DNA from: a virus | Direction: 5' to 3' (one strand) | Virus record (IMG/VR): IMGVR_UViG_3300009174_000002 | Coordinates: 51,517 to 115,516 of that record | Length of the DNA stretch: 64,000 nucleotides | Part shown: positions 1 to 7,610 of the stretch, piece after piece | Numbering within the stretch: position 1 is the first letter of the stretch | How the letters are laid out: each line of letters starts with the position of its first letter | Notes under the pieces: model-generated | Database searches by the model: none | The model's input: the letters and a program-made list of their open reading frames with translations, nothing else | Told to the model about the DNA's origin: nothing | Position numbers and translations under genes: made by a program

Positions 1-266
1 TAAGTGGATTTAATTTCTATATATCTATCTTTGAATTCAAAATCAGGATGATAAATACCAAAAGGTGTTTTTACAAATATTTTATCTAAAAAAGGCAATT
101 GTAAGTTATTATTAATTAAATATTCAATATAAAATTTTTCACTTCTTCCTTGACATTTATATCCATTTACTTCATAGAATTTACATTTAGGAAATGTAGT
201 TATACCTTTTTCTAATTTTTCTTGTAAAGTATTAGCTTTTTTAATAAGCGTTTCTATAGTAGGTTT
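1..266 (-). pseudogene. Frame-shifted C-terminal nuclease domain of homing endonuclease (partial)
   Basis: This is an open frame without its own start that continues the gene to its right after a shift at an eight-A tract (264-271). It runs off the window edge. The translation contains 'GRSEKFYIEYLI' followed by 'YHPDFEFKDRYIEIKST', which has the E...PDF...ExK layout of a PD-(D/E)XK nuclease core. The upstream ORF carries only the DNA-binding-like half, so the two belonged to one homing-type endonuclease. It is either a decayed gene or a homopolymer sequencing error, since removing one A restores the frame. Confidence 0.6.
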
Positions 267-894
267 TTTTTCCTAACATTCTTTCACTTGCCAATTTCCT
301 CATCTCTTCTCTTTTCATATGATTATTTTCACCAGAGATTTTTTTAGAAATTTTTTCTCCTCTTTTTTTTAATATCTCTTGTTTAGAAGGATCGTTTTTT
401 ATTTCTTGCCATTTTTTCTTTAAAGCCTTACTTTGTTTTTGTTTAATCACTTCTTTTTCCTGTTGAGACTTATTTTGTTTCGTTTCTGAAGATTTTTTAT
501 ATCTTTCTAAATATTTTTCTGGATTAGTATTATAAATTTGTTTTTGAGCATTTGACATTCTTTCTCTACTTTCTTTACTTCTTTTCATACCTCGTTGTTT
601 ATTGGCAGTTTTTTCTTGTTTTTCTGACATCTGCTCAGGAGTATATTTAGAATATGTTTCCTTAATACTTTTGGCTCTTCTATTAATTATTTCTTGATAT
701 TTTATAGGATTATCATTTTTTAATTTTTCTATTGCATTTTTTTTATTTTGTTTTATTTTAAGAAAATATTCTGAATCGTTTAAAATTTGTTTATATCTTC
801 TAAATTTTTTCTTTTCTGATCTTGTTAATACTCCTTTATTTTGTAATTCTAAAAATGCCTTTTGCACTGATTCATGATTTTGTTTTATTCTCAT
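241..894 (-). CDS. Homing endonuclease N-terminal part, NUMOD3-like repeats
   Basis: The 217-residue protein is very Lys/Glu/Gln-rich and contains repeated short basic motifs of the NUMOD3 type, such as 'RGMKRSKESRERMSNAQK' and 'SGENNHMKREEMRKLASERM'. NUMOD3 motifs are DNA-binding elements of phage homing endonucleases. The frame ends in a short unrelated tail, 'KKTYYRNAY', right after an A-tract. The nuclease domain lies in the neighbouring frame to the left. It sits just downstream of the tail sheath gene, a typical place for a free-standing homing gene. I infer a mobile endonuclease; the family call is by motif only. Confidence 0.6.
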   Translation of the reverse strand: MRIKQNHESVQKAFLELQNKGVLTRSEKKKFRRYKQILNDSEYFLKIKQNKKNAIEKLKNDNPIKYQEIINRRAKSIKETYSKYTPEQMSEKQEKTANKQRGMKRSKESRERMSNAQKQIYNTNPEKYLERYKKSSETKQNKSQQEKEVIKQKQSKALKKKWQEIKNDPSKQEILKKRGEKISKKISGENNHMKREEMRKLASERMLGKKTYYRNAY

Positions 895-902
895 TTTTTA
901 TT

Positions 903-911
903 TTTAAATAT
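903..911 (-). promoter_or_regulatory. Late-promoter-like box ATATTTAAA
   Basis: On the minus strand the sequence reads ATATTTAAA followed by an A-rich stretch, 8 nt upstream of the endonuclease start. It matches the box found before most structural operons here. The short spacing would give a nearly leaderless transcript, so support is weak. Confidence 0.35.
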
Positions 912-952
912 CATTAATGAGAATAAAATCAATTATAATTTAAACAAAACAT

Positions 953-985
953 AAAAAAAAGAGTAGTTTATAATAACTACTCTTT
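953..985 (-). terminator. Intrinsic terminator after tail sheath gene
   Basis: A perfect 11-bp stem, AAAGAGTAGTT / AACTACTCTTT, has a 6-nt loop (TATAAT). On the minus strand it is followed by a run of T's (the A-run at 953-960). It lies about 20 nt past the stop codon of the sheath gene and separates it from the endonuclease fragment. Confidence 0.85.
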
Positions 986-1006
986 AAACACTTTTTAGAT
1001 TAAATT

Positions 1007-3790
1007 TTATTGCGTAAAGTTTGTACTACCGTTTTGAAGTACAAAGTCCACGATTATGCGTTCAATTGGGTATAAAGGCACTATTATAATTCTTCCATAC
1101 AATGTAGTTGGATCATTCAATTCTGGTCTATCTACAATTTCAACTTTATAGGTATCAATTCCATTTAATTTTTTGATTCTATCAAAAATAGGAGTGACAG
1201 TCTGTATAAATGCAGTTTGTGATAACTGACCATTTAATTGGAATAATAGAGGACGTAAAGTCTGATTCAAAACTTTTTTAGCATAACATAATAATAATCT
1301 ATTATGAACAAAAGAAAGAGCACTTAAATAAGGTTGTGTAGTTCTTTCCTCGGTTATTTCATATCCACTTCCAGGAAATGTAGTAATAGGATTAATATTG
1401 GCTAATTTCAAAGCATCTCTATCACCTATTACTAAACGTCTTCTACTTCTAATTAAATTATTAGTCACAGTTCTAACTGGACCAGCAGGCGGTTGCCAAA
1501 CATTTTCAACATTGGCAGTATAAGCAATAGTACCTAAAGCCAATATTGAAGGTGGAAGCCATACATATTGATTATTTATTGTATCATTGATTTGTAACCA
1601 TGGAAAATAAACTGCTGTATCGCTGTTTAATAAATCTCCACTTGAAGTTTGAATATAATTAACAGCAGTAGTTGTGTCAGCCAAAGGATCATAAGAAAAA
1701 TCTGGAATATATAGTGCATCTCCCCTTCCTCTAACCATATCCGCAACAACTCCACAAGCTGCGGGATGTGTATCTAAAAAGAAATCTGGAGTAACCATTA
1801 CTGTAAAATCAGCGTCTAAAGATTCTTTATCTGCTAAAATAGCAACTGCTGTTTGTAAAGCTAAATAATCTTTAGAACTTGTGTTATTCCAATCTCTTGT
1901 CTTATATACATTCCAACCATCAAATCCGCCTGAAAAGTCAACTACAAATTTTTGTCTTTGAATTTTTAAAGTGGCTGTTAGAGGATTTCCGTTTGCATCG
2001 GTATAAATACTTTGATTTGCAAAAGTAAATACTGCGGATTGGTCAGTAGTAAAAGTAGTATTGTTATTAGGATTTAAATGAAATCCTAATCCAAATTGAG
2101 CAACAGATCTTTTATAAGCTAATTGATCAATTGCTACGGATTTTACCATATTAATAGAATTATTAGCTAATCCTAAATTTTGTTTTGCTATGGATTTAGT
2201 TTTATCATATTCTGTTGCCCAGGTTACATCAGGAAATAAATTCAAAGTAGTATTAGGATAACCTAAACATCCAAAAGGAACAAGTCCTACTAAATCTTCC
2301 GCATCATTTGTTTCAACAAAAACAAATCTACTATTTAAAGGAAAATTATCTCCATCTCCAATTCTTTTCTTAATATAATTATTTGAAGTTTTATCAAATG
2401 TTAAATTAATATACGCTTCAAGAATTATTGGATTTTGATCATCTTGGTCATCCCATCTTCTAACATATAAATCAAATGTTCCTGCTCCATTATTTGCTCC
2501 AGGATTAATATTTCTTATCTCAATTTTAATTTCAGTATTAGCCGATTTTCCATCTGAAATAGACCATAACCTAAATAATTTAGTATAATCACCATTTGCG
2601 TCTCCATCGCTTACAAACCAAGGAGTGTAAGGGGTTTGAAATCCTAAATTAGAGAAATTTAAAATTTCAGATTCCCAAGTAGGTAAACTATAATGAGATA
2701 CCAAAGGACTATTAACCCCACTAAAAGTAGTAGTTCCTGAAATTACTAATGGAGCTCCAGGTGAGCCTCCAGATTGATTTAAAATCCTGAAGGTAGTAGA
2801 ACCTGAACCAAATGAAATATTATCTGCCATCCAAGTTCCATTGACTTGGGCAATATTTCCTGTTCCACTTACATCTGTAATTTTTATTACAGTATTAGTA
2901 TTTAACCATCCTGTAATATCTCCAGATGCAGTTATAGTCACATCAGTAAGCGTTGTTACTACGTTTGTAATAGCTGCATTTTGAAGAGTAATTCCAGTTC
3001 CAAATAACATATTTCCTGTTAAAATAGGCAAAGTACTTTGTGGGGTATTACTTCCAGGTGCATAATATGCTAAAGTACTAGTTAAAGTAGGTTTAAATTG
3101 AACAGAGGGAATTACAAAATCAACCCATAGAGTACCAAACTGTCCTTTAATTGTAGTTGGATTTAAAGGATCAGTTCCAAAAGTGTTTTTAATATATTGA
3201 CCACTATCTGGACGTAAAGAACAAATTACAAGTTCATTTGTTGAATCTGCATAAAAAATTCTTACACCAAATAGATAATCTGTAGCTGCGGTAGTAGTTA
3301 AATTTGTTGAGGGATCAGTATAGGTTACAGTTTCAACAGAAACCGATGTTACCGCTGGTCTTCCAGTTGTTGTAGTTGGTCTAGCTTTTAATACTACTGC
3401 CAAACATCCATTTCCTACTACCAATGTTGATGTACCAGGAACAGCTGCGGCAGATCCATTCGCATTATATACAATAGCATATCCTACAGTATCAGTATAT
3501 CCTTCTAAACCTAAAATTCTAACTTCTTTCCAATTTGTTGCTTGTTCCAAGTATTGTCTTGCATAATAACTAGAAGGAAAATTAGGATTTAAATCGCCTA
3601 GTCTAAAAGCTCTATCTTCAAATGTAGAAGTGCTAGATATTTGAAAGGCAGGACCTTTTTCAGTTAAACCTATCATAGCTCCACTAAATCCTCCAACTGC
3701 TCTTGTAATTACAGTTAAATCAACTTCTCTAAAATATATTCCAGAACTCGGATTTGGAACCTGACTAACATCCGTTATACGTACAGCCAT
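1007..3790 (-). CDS. gp18: Contractile tail sheath protein (T4 gp18 family)
   Basis: The 927-residue protein has the sheath N-terminus: 'SGIYFREVDLTVITRAVGG' followed by 'GAMIGLTEKGPAFQ', the usual handle before the first domain. Its C-terminal domain resembles phage sheath C-domains, with 'FDRIKKLNGIDTYKVEIVD' and 'GRIIIVPLYPIERIIVDFVL'. It should polymerise around the tail tube and contract during infection. T4 gp18 is 659 residues, so roughly 270 residues are extra. They lie in the Thr/Ser/Gly/Asn-rich central region (about 110-400), which suggests surface-exposed inserted domains. The start gives the expected 'MAVRITDVSQVPNPSSG'. It forms its own unit, with a late-type box upstream and a strong terminator downstream. 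Confidence 0.93.
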   Translation of the reverse strand: MAVRITDVSQVPNPSSGIYFREVDLTVITRAVGGFSGAMIGLTEKGPAFQISSTSTFEDRAFRLGDLNPNFPSSYYARQYLEQATNWKEVRILGLEGYTDTVGYAIVYNANGSAAAVPGTSTLVVGNGCLAVVLKARPTTTTGRPAVTSVSVETVTYTDPSTNLTTTAATDYLFGVRIFYADSTNELVICSLRPDSGQYIKNTFGTDPLNPTTIKGQFGTLWVDFVIPSVQFKPTLTSTLAYYAPGSNTPQSTLPILTGNMLFGTGITLQNAAITNVVTTLTDVTITASGDITGWLNTNTVIKITDVSGTGNIAQVNGTWMADNISFGSGSTTFRILNQSGGSPGAPLVISGTTTFSGVNSPLVSHYSLPTWESEILNFSNLGFQTPYTPWFVSDGDANGDYTKLFRLWSISDGKSANTEIKIEIRNINPGANNGAGTFDLYVRRWDDQDDQNPIILEAYINLTFDKTSNNYIKKRIGDGDNFPLNSRFVFVETNDAEDLVGLVPFGCLGYPNTTLNLFPDVTWATEYDKTKSIAKQNLGLANNSINMVKSVAIDQLAYKRSVAQFGLGFHLNPNNNTTFTTDQSAVFTFANQSIYTDANGNPLTATLKIQRQKFVVDFSGGFDGWNVYKTRDWNNTSSKDYLALQTAVAILADKESLDADFTVMVTPDFFLDTHPAACGVVADMVRGRGDALYIPDFSYDPLADTTTAVNYIQTSSGDLLNSDTAVYFPWLQINDTINNQYVWLPPSILALGTIAYTANVENVWQPPAGPVRTVTNNLIRSRRRLVIGDRDALKLANINPITTFPGSGYEITEERTTQPYLSALSFVHNRLLLCYAKKVLNQTLRPLLFQLNGQLSQTAFIQTVTPIFDRIKKLNGIDTYKVEIVDRPELNDPTTLYGRIIIVPLYPIERIIVDFVLQNGSTNFTQ

Positions 3791-3837
3791 TATTTATCTA
3801 ATATTTAAAGTTTTATAAAATCTCAAATGATTTTTTC

Positions 3838-3847
3838 TTTAAATATT
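3838..3847 (-). promoter_or_regulatory. Late-promoter-like box AATATTTAAA (tail sheath)
   Basis: The minus strand reads AATATTTAAAGAAAAAATC about 48 nt upstream of the sheath start. The core ATATTTAAA followed by A's recurs before the terminase, protease, scaffold, neck and other minus-strand operons. Confidence 0.5.
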
Positions 3848-3885
3848 GAAGAGAAATAAAATAACTTAACTGTAGTTATAAAATA

Positions 3886-4140
3886 CTAAGCTATTTTCTG
3901 TACTTCATAGAAGGGTTTGATAGAACTATGTAAAAAACTACCTACTGATGGAGCTTCTAAAAATTCTTGATATACATTTAGAGGTACACCACTATATTCA
4001 TACATACCACCATTCTTAAAAGTAATAGTAAGAACTTCGGTTTCATCGTCATATTCTGCATTAATTATATTAGAAGAAACTACTGGATTATTATGTATTT
4101 CTTCATTTAATATTTTTTTTATAGTTTCGTTTAGATTCAT
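3886..4140 (-). CDS. KTSC-domain protein with capsid-targeting-like leader
   Basis: The 84-residue protein carries a KTSC-type domain at residues 20-80: 'SNIINAEYDDETEVLTITF', 'GGMYEYSGVPLNVYQEFLEA', then 'SVGSFLHSSIKPFYEV'. This matches the family pattern of a short beta-rich domain with a conserved 'S.G.++...I+..Y' end. Its N-terminus, 'MNLNETIKKILNEEIHNN', looks like the leaders of module-bearing proteins elsewhere in the window and contains an ILNE tripeptide like a prohead protease site. The KTSC function is unknown; roles in nucleic-acid metabolism have been suggested. It lies 5 nt from the next upstream gene, so the two probably share a transcript. Confidence 0.75.
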   Translation of the reverse strand: MNLNETIKKILNEEIHNNPVVSSNIINAEYDDETEVLTITFKNGGMYEYSGVPLNVYQEFLEAPSVGSFLHSSIKPFYEVQKIA

Positions 4141-4145
4141 TTATT

Positions 4146-4664
4146 TTATTTTAATTCCAAATATTGTATAAGGTTTGATTCAGGATCTTGTACCCATTCG
4201 GCAATTCCTTCAATTATTTCTTCTATGGTCCCCCACTCTTCCATATCAACATATGGAGTATAATTAATGAAAGATTCAGGATCATCTTCTCTATCAGCTC
4301 TATCATCTTCAGTTATAGGAGTTTCCCAAAAATAATTGCCCTTTATTGTAAATGAACATACAAATGCACTATTTCCATTATTTGGTTTTTTACCTAATAA
4401 ATCTCTATTTCCAAATTCAAAAGTAGCTTTTAAATCATGTTTTAGAGGAATTATTATTTTTTTTATCATATATGGTTTATCCCCCATTTCGATATCAGTA
4501 TCAATCATAAACTTATATATTTTTTGTAATACAGGATTTTGTAAAATCTTTTTAAGTTGAATATTTTTATCCTCAATCCTTTTTTTTATTTTTCGAGGTT
4601 TGAACAAATTTTCATCTTTGTTAGATTTTTTTAACATAAATAATATTTTTTTACTTAAATTCAT
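4146..4664 (-). CDS. Module-bearing putative internal virion protein (LFKPRK)
   Basis: The 172-residue protein starts 'MNLSKKILFMLKKSNKDENL' followed by FKPRK. This is the helical leader plus K-P-R-(R/K) module shared by about 15 proteins here. In this copy the usual L-K-E site reads L-K-K, so cleavage could be lost or shifted. The rest is a mixed alpha/beta domain ending in an acidic Trp-rich tail ('MEEWGTIEEIIEGIAEWV'). No known family was recognised. It is the first gene of a two-gene unit with the KTSC protein, with a late-type box 27 nt upstream. Confidence 0.7.
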   Translation of the reverse strand: MNLSKKILFMLKKSNKDENLFKPRKIKKRIEDKNIQLKKILQNPVLQKIYKFMIDTDIEMGDKPYMIKKIIIPLKHDLKATFEFGNRDLLGKKPNNGNSAFVCSFTIKGNYFWETPITEDDRADREDDPESFINYTPYVDMEEWGTIEEIIEGIAEWVQDPESNLIQYLELK

Positions 4665-4690
4665 CTATTTGTTTTTATCTTATTACCTAA

Positions 4691-4700
4691 TTTAAATATT
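4691..4700 (-). promoter_or_regulatory. Late-promoter-like box AATATTTAAA
   Basis: The minus strand reads AATATTTAAATTAGG 27 nt upstream of the module-bearing gene, matching the boxes of other structural operons. Confidence 0.45.
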
Positions 4701-4770
4701 ATTTTTTATTTGAAAAAGAAATATTATTTTTATAATATATAAACGAAATCTAAGAATAAATCAATTTACA

Positions 4771-4798
4771 AAAGGAATGTTTCTACATTCCTTTTTTT
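4771..4798 (+). terminator. Intrinsic terminator or short-RNA hairpin between divergent genes
   Basis: A perfect 10-bp stem, AAAGGAATGT / ACATTCCTTT, has a TTCT tetraloop followed by a T-run (4792-4798). It lies between two genes that start outward on opposite strands, so on the plus strand it ends no coding transcript seen here. It may terminate a small RNA or insulate the early promoter just downstream. Confidence 0.7.
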
Positions 4799-4813
4799 AT
4801 CTTTGTACTTAAA

Positions 4814-4839
4814 GTTTACTTAAGGATAATTAATTTCAT
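4814..4839 (+). promoter_or_regulatory. Early-promoter-like element, copy 1
   Basis: GTTTACTTA, an 8-nt spacer, then TAATTTCAT, ending 17 nt before the start codon of the first early gene. It has the same layout and spacing as three other copies (5226, 22466 and 57101). The second box resembles the Bacteroidota TAnnTTTG -7 box. Confidence 0.6.
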
Positions 4840-4855
4840 TCATAAATTAAAATTT

Positions 4856-5209
4856 ATGAAATATAAGTCTTTTGATTGCCATTTTGCTGCTTTTTCCACT
4901 GAAGAAAATACTCCAATACATAAAATTTCAGTTCCAGAAAATAAATTAACAGGCGAAATAGATAAGGATTTAGAGGTAATTTTTACCTATGGGCAAAATG
5001 ATTTTAAACCCATTTCGGAAAGAAAAAAGGTGAGAAGTTTATCTAGTGGAGATATAATTGATTATCAAGGAGTTCTATACTTTATAGATGATTTTGGCTT
5101 TGTAAAAGAAGGCGAACAAGTGGAAAAAGGAATGTCTGTTTTATTCCTAAAGGACTCAAAATCAAAGGTTTTACATGAAAAATTTCCATCTATTTTTAAT
5201 ACAAAATAG
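4856..5209 (+). CDS. Hypothetical early protein, 117 aa
   Basis: This is a soluble protein of mixed composition with no recognised family. A central stretch, 'GDIIDYQGVLYFIDDFGFVK', looks like a small beta-barrel or SH3-like fold, by impression only. It is the first gene of the plus-strand early cluster, with a promoter-like element 17 nt before the ATG. A near-perfect inverted repeat starts at its stop codon: TAGCCTTA...AGTAAA pairs with TTTACT TAAGGCTA, and its right arm is part of the next promoter element. It may therefore also act as an operator or attenuator. Confidence 0.7.
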   Translation: MKYKSFDCHFAAFSTEENTPIHKISVPENKLTGEIDKDLEVIFTYGQNDFKPISERKKVRSLSSGDIIDYQGVLYFIDDFGFVKEGEQVEKGMSVLFLKDSKSKVLHEKFPSIFNTK

Positions 5210-5225
5210 CCTTAAAAGTAAATAA

Positions 5226-5251
5226 GTTTACTTAAGGCTATATATCTTTAT
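5226..5251 (+). promoter_or_regulatory. Early-promoter-like element, copy 2
   Basis: GTTTACTTA-AGGCTATA-TATCTTTAT, identical over all 26 bases to the copy at 22466-22491 and ending 20 nt before the next start codon. Its left half pairs with sequence at the preceding stop codon, giving a hairpin over roughly 5207-5240. Confidence 0.75.
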
Positions 5252-5270
5252 GGTATAAAAATAAACAAAA

Positions 5271-5522
5271 ATGGCAACTTTAAATCTTAAATTGGTAGAT
5301 ATAAAAAATAAAACTTCAGAAAAATCTTGGAAAAAAGCCATTGATCTTAAAAAACAATATGTAGTTATATCTACTGGACTCGATGATGAAGAAGAACCAT
5401 TTACTCAATTACTTACAGGTAAGGAGGTTTTATTAGAATACTGGCCACCAAATGCCGATCCTATAGAGGATGAAGAAGAGTTGGGTTGGTTTGAAATTTA
5501 TGAAGTAGTTATTGAAAATTAA
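5271..5522 (+). CDS. Hypothetical early protein, 83 aa
   Basis: A small acidic protein (C-terminal half rich in Asp/Glu: 'EDEEELGWFEIYEVVIEN') with no recognised domain. It lies directly behind the second early-type promoter and 5 nt before the next gene, so it leads a compact run of seven or eight small genes. It is probably an early host-takeover or accessory protein, from position only. Confidence 0.65.
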   Translation: MATLNLKLVDIKNKTSEKSWKKAIDLKKQYVVISTGLDDEEEPFTQLLTGKEVLLEYWPPNADPIEDEEELGWFEIYEVVIEN

Positions 5523-5527
5523 AAAAT

Positions 5528-6046
5528 ATGCAACTCGAATTAAAAAAAATAAAAATTTCAAAAGGTTTAAGCCATGAAACAATTGCATTCACAGGTGAAT
5601 TGTGGGTAAATGGTGAAAAGGCAGCACTAGTAGAGAATAGTGGTACAGGCGGTCCCAATAGGGTATATCCTTTTCCTTCCAGTGATGAAAATAAATTTAA
5701 ACTGGTAAAAGAGGCAGATGAATATTGCAAAACACTTCCTCCTGTACCTTCAGGTGAAGATGATGATAATTTGCCTATGGATTTGGAATTTTGGATAAGT
5801 CTGGAAGTGGGGAAAATTGAACAACTAAAGGCAGTTGAAAAACATAGTAAAAAAGGCATTGTAATAGGCAACCCTAACAATCTTATTCAATATAGGATTC
5901 TTAAATTACCTGGTAAAATAGAAGAAATTCTTCGACAACCAAATGGAATGGGATATCTTGAAAAGGCTATTGTTATGGCTAGAGAAAAATTAAAACCTGG
6001 AGAAGAAATTCTCAATAAAAATATTCCTGAAGGTTTATTAAAATAA
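5528..6046 (+). CDS. Hypothetical early protein, 172 aa
   Basis: The protein starts 'MQLELKKIKISKGLSHETIA' and continues with 'FTGELWVNGEKAALVENSGT'. This beta-rich beginning recurs in phage and plasmid proteins of unknown role. The middle is charged ('GEDDDNLPMDLEFWISLEVG') and the C-terminal part is helical. No catalytic motif is visible. It is tightly spaced with its neighbours, 5 nt after one gene and 8 nt before the next. Function unknown. Confidence 0.7.
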   Translation: MQLELKKIKISKGLSHETIAFTGELWVNGEKAALVENSGTGGPNRVYPFPSSDENKFKLVKEADEYCKTLPPVPSGEDDDNLPMDLEFWISLEVGKIEQLKAVEKHSKKGIVIGNPNNLIQYRILKLPGKIEEILRQPNGMGYLEKAIVMAREKLKPGEEILNKNIPEGLLK

Positions 6047-6054
6047 AAAAAAGT

Positions 6055-6309
6055 ATGTCAAACCCTAATACATTTGGCGTAGAATGGAAAGAAATACATG
6101 AACGCCAATCAAAAGTAAATATAGATGGAGAATTACTCTTAGTAAAGCATAATGTCTTAACTAATACATATTCTGCAATTTATATTTGTGGTGAAGATGA
6201 GGAAGTAGTAAATTATGAATTTGAAGATTTGAGCGAAATTGATTTACAAGAAATTATAAAAAAAGGATTGGGTTACTTTAAACTACACGCCAATAGGTGG
6301 GTTTGTTAA
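6055..6309 (+). CDS. Hypothetical early protein, 84 aa
   Basis: A small acidic protein with alternating hydrophobic strands ('SAIYICGEDEEVVNYEF') and a Trp/Cys end ('HANRWVC'). No family was recognised. It sits within the early gene run; the start codon follows an A-rich leader with no Shine-Dalgarno sequence, as for its neighbours. Confidence 0.6.
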   Translation: MSNPNTFGVEWKEIHERQSKVNIDGELLLVKHNVLTNTYSAIYICGEDEEVVNYEFEDLSEIDLQEIIKKGLGYFKLHANRWVC

Positions 6310-6334
6310 AAATTTATCTAAAAAGAAATTTAAA

Positions 6335-6940
6335 ATGAAAAATTCAGAGAATCCACAAATATTATCCAATCTAAATAAAGGTTTGTGGGATATTATGATT
6401 GCCGATGAAAGAATACTCAATCATTTATCTTATGAACAAATGAAAGAACTGGTAGATTTATATCAAAATTCTATTCCAGAAAAAGTAAAAACTGAAATAG
6501 ATAAAATGGAATTGGAATTATTATTGCCAGCGGAAGTGACAGTGAAGGTAACTACTAAAAAGAAAGGTAAAGTATTAATTACAGATTTTTATCACAAAGA
6601 TTTAAAAGATAAAATATTGCCTATTCATAGCGAATTACATGAGTATATTCATTATAAGCAATTAATATCTTTTAGGCTTTATCAAAATGAAAATATTCTC
6701 AGATATTGGGATAATGGAGTTCCTAAGAAAATTTGTTGTGAAGCGATGAGAGGACAATTTACTTTTTGTTCTGAACATGGTTTAAATTGCCCAGATTATT
6801 TTATAAGATGCAGACCTACTGGAGAATTTCAAATAAATGCCGATAATCGTACCTATGCTATATCTAATTGTCCATTCTGTGGAAAATCTGTTAATCAAGA
6901 AAAAGAACAAAGACAAGGTTTTGTAATTAATTTAATTTAA
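6335..6940 (+). CDS. Zinc-binding hypothetical protein, 201 aa
   Basis: The N-terminal two thirds are helical and charged. The last 70 residues carry a Cys cluster: 'CCEAMRGQFTFCSEHG' followed by 'YAISNCPFCGKSVNQ'. A CCE motif about 50 residues before a terminal N-C-P-F-C-G is common in small phage proteins and looks like a zinc ribbon. It may bind nucleic acid or protein, but no reaction can be assigned. It is the middle gene of the early cluster. Confidence 0.7.
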   Translation: MKNSENPQILSNLNKGLWDIMIADERILNHLSYEQMKELVDLYQNSIPEKVKTEIDKMELELLLPAEVTVKVTTKKKGKVLITDFYHKDLKDKILPIHSELHEYIHYKQLISFRLYQNENILRYWDNGVPKKICCEAMRGQFTFCSEHGLNCPDYFIRCRPTGEFQINADNRTYAISNCPFCGKSVNQEKEQRQGFVINLI

Positions 6941-6952
6941 ATAAATAAGTTT

Positions 6953-7387
6953 ATGCGCACTATAAAATGTATACCTATTTCACTTCCTTCTATTGATAAT
7001 TCAAACGAATTTGACATACATTTGATAGCAATTGATGATATTTGGAAAGGAAAATGGGCCTATGATACACAAGAAAAAATATTATTTCAAGCAATTGGGA
7101 ATTTTAAAGCTAATCCTACTGGTACTTATAGAAAAGTAATTGCTAGTACAAACCCTAAGTTAGAAAAAGTATTTACTATTTCTGTAGAAAATATAGAAAA
7201 ACTTCAAAAAGAATTAGGAAAAGAAATTGAAGTTGAGATTAAAGTTAGTAGTCCTTGTACTTGTGATACCGCTGAAAAATTATTTAAATGTCCATTTGCC
7301 TGCTCTGGAAATGATGGAGATATAGAATGTAATAGAAGATGGCCAGGAGGAGATTTTTGGAAAAAAGAAATTTTGATTAAAGCTTAA
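6953..7387 (+). CDS. Hypothetical early protein, 144 aa
   Basis: Begins 'MRTIKCIPISLPSIDNSNEF' and has a region 'DDIWKGKWAYDTQEKILFQA' typical of small beta-sheet phage proteins of unknown function. It has a C-terminal Cys group ('SSPCTCDTAEKLFKCPFACS') that could bind metal. Spacing to both neighbours is short. No confident family. Confidence 0.65.
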   Translation: MRTIKCIPISLPSIDNSNEFDIHLIAIDDIWKGKWAYDTQEKILFQAIGNFKANPTGTYRKVIASTNPKLEKVFTISVENIEKLQKELGKEIEVEIKVSSPCTCDTAEKLFKCPFACSGNDGDIECNRRWPGGDFWKKEILIKA

Positions 7388-7397
7388 ATTTAAAAAT

Positions 7398-7592
7398 ATG
7401 AAACTTCTAACCAAATTTAAAGAACAAGAAGTAGAACTAAATACACATATTGTAAATTGGAATAAGGAAAGTATAAATATACCTTTCAAATTCAAACGTT
7501 ATCTTAGTTTGAATGTAAATATTGAAGAGGCAAAGGAATTGCGAGATCTTTTAACAAAATATTTAGCAAACTATGAAGAAAAAAACTATTGA
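7398..7592 (+). CDS. Hypothetical early protein, 64 aa
   Basis: A very small charged protein with a likely amphipathic C-terminal helix ('EEAKELRDLLTKYLANYEEK'). It starts 10 nt after the previous stop and continues the early run. No family recognised. Confidence 0.55.
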   Translation: MKLLTKFKEQEVELNTHIVNWNKESINIPFKFKRYLSLNVNIEEAKELRDLLTKYLANYEEKNY

Positions 7593-7610
7593 TCCTTAAA
7601 ATAAAAAAAC

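Noticed and set aside
3801-3809. ATATTTAAA on the plus strand near the sheath start
   Set aside because: No plus-strand gene follows. It illustrates that single box matches occur by chance in this AT-rich sequence.
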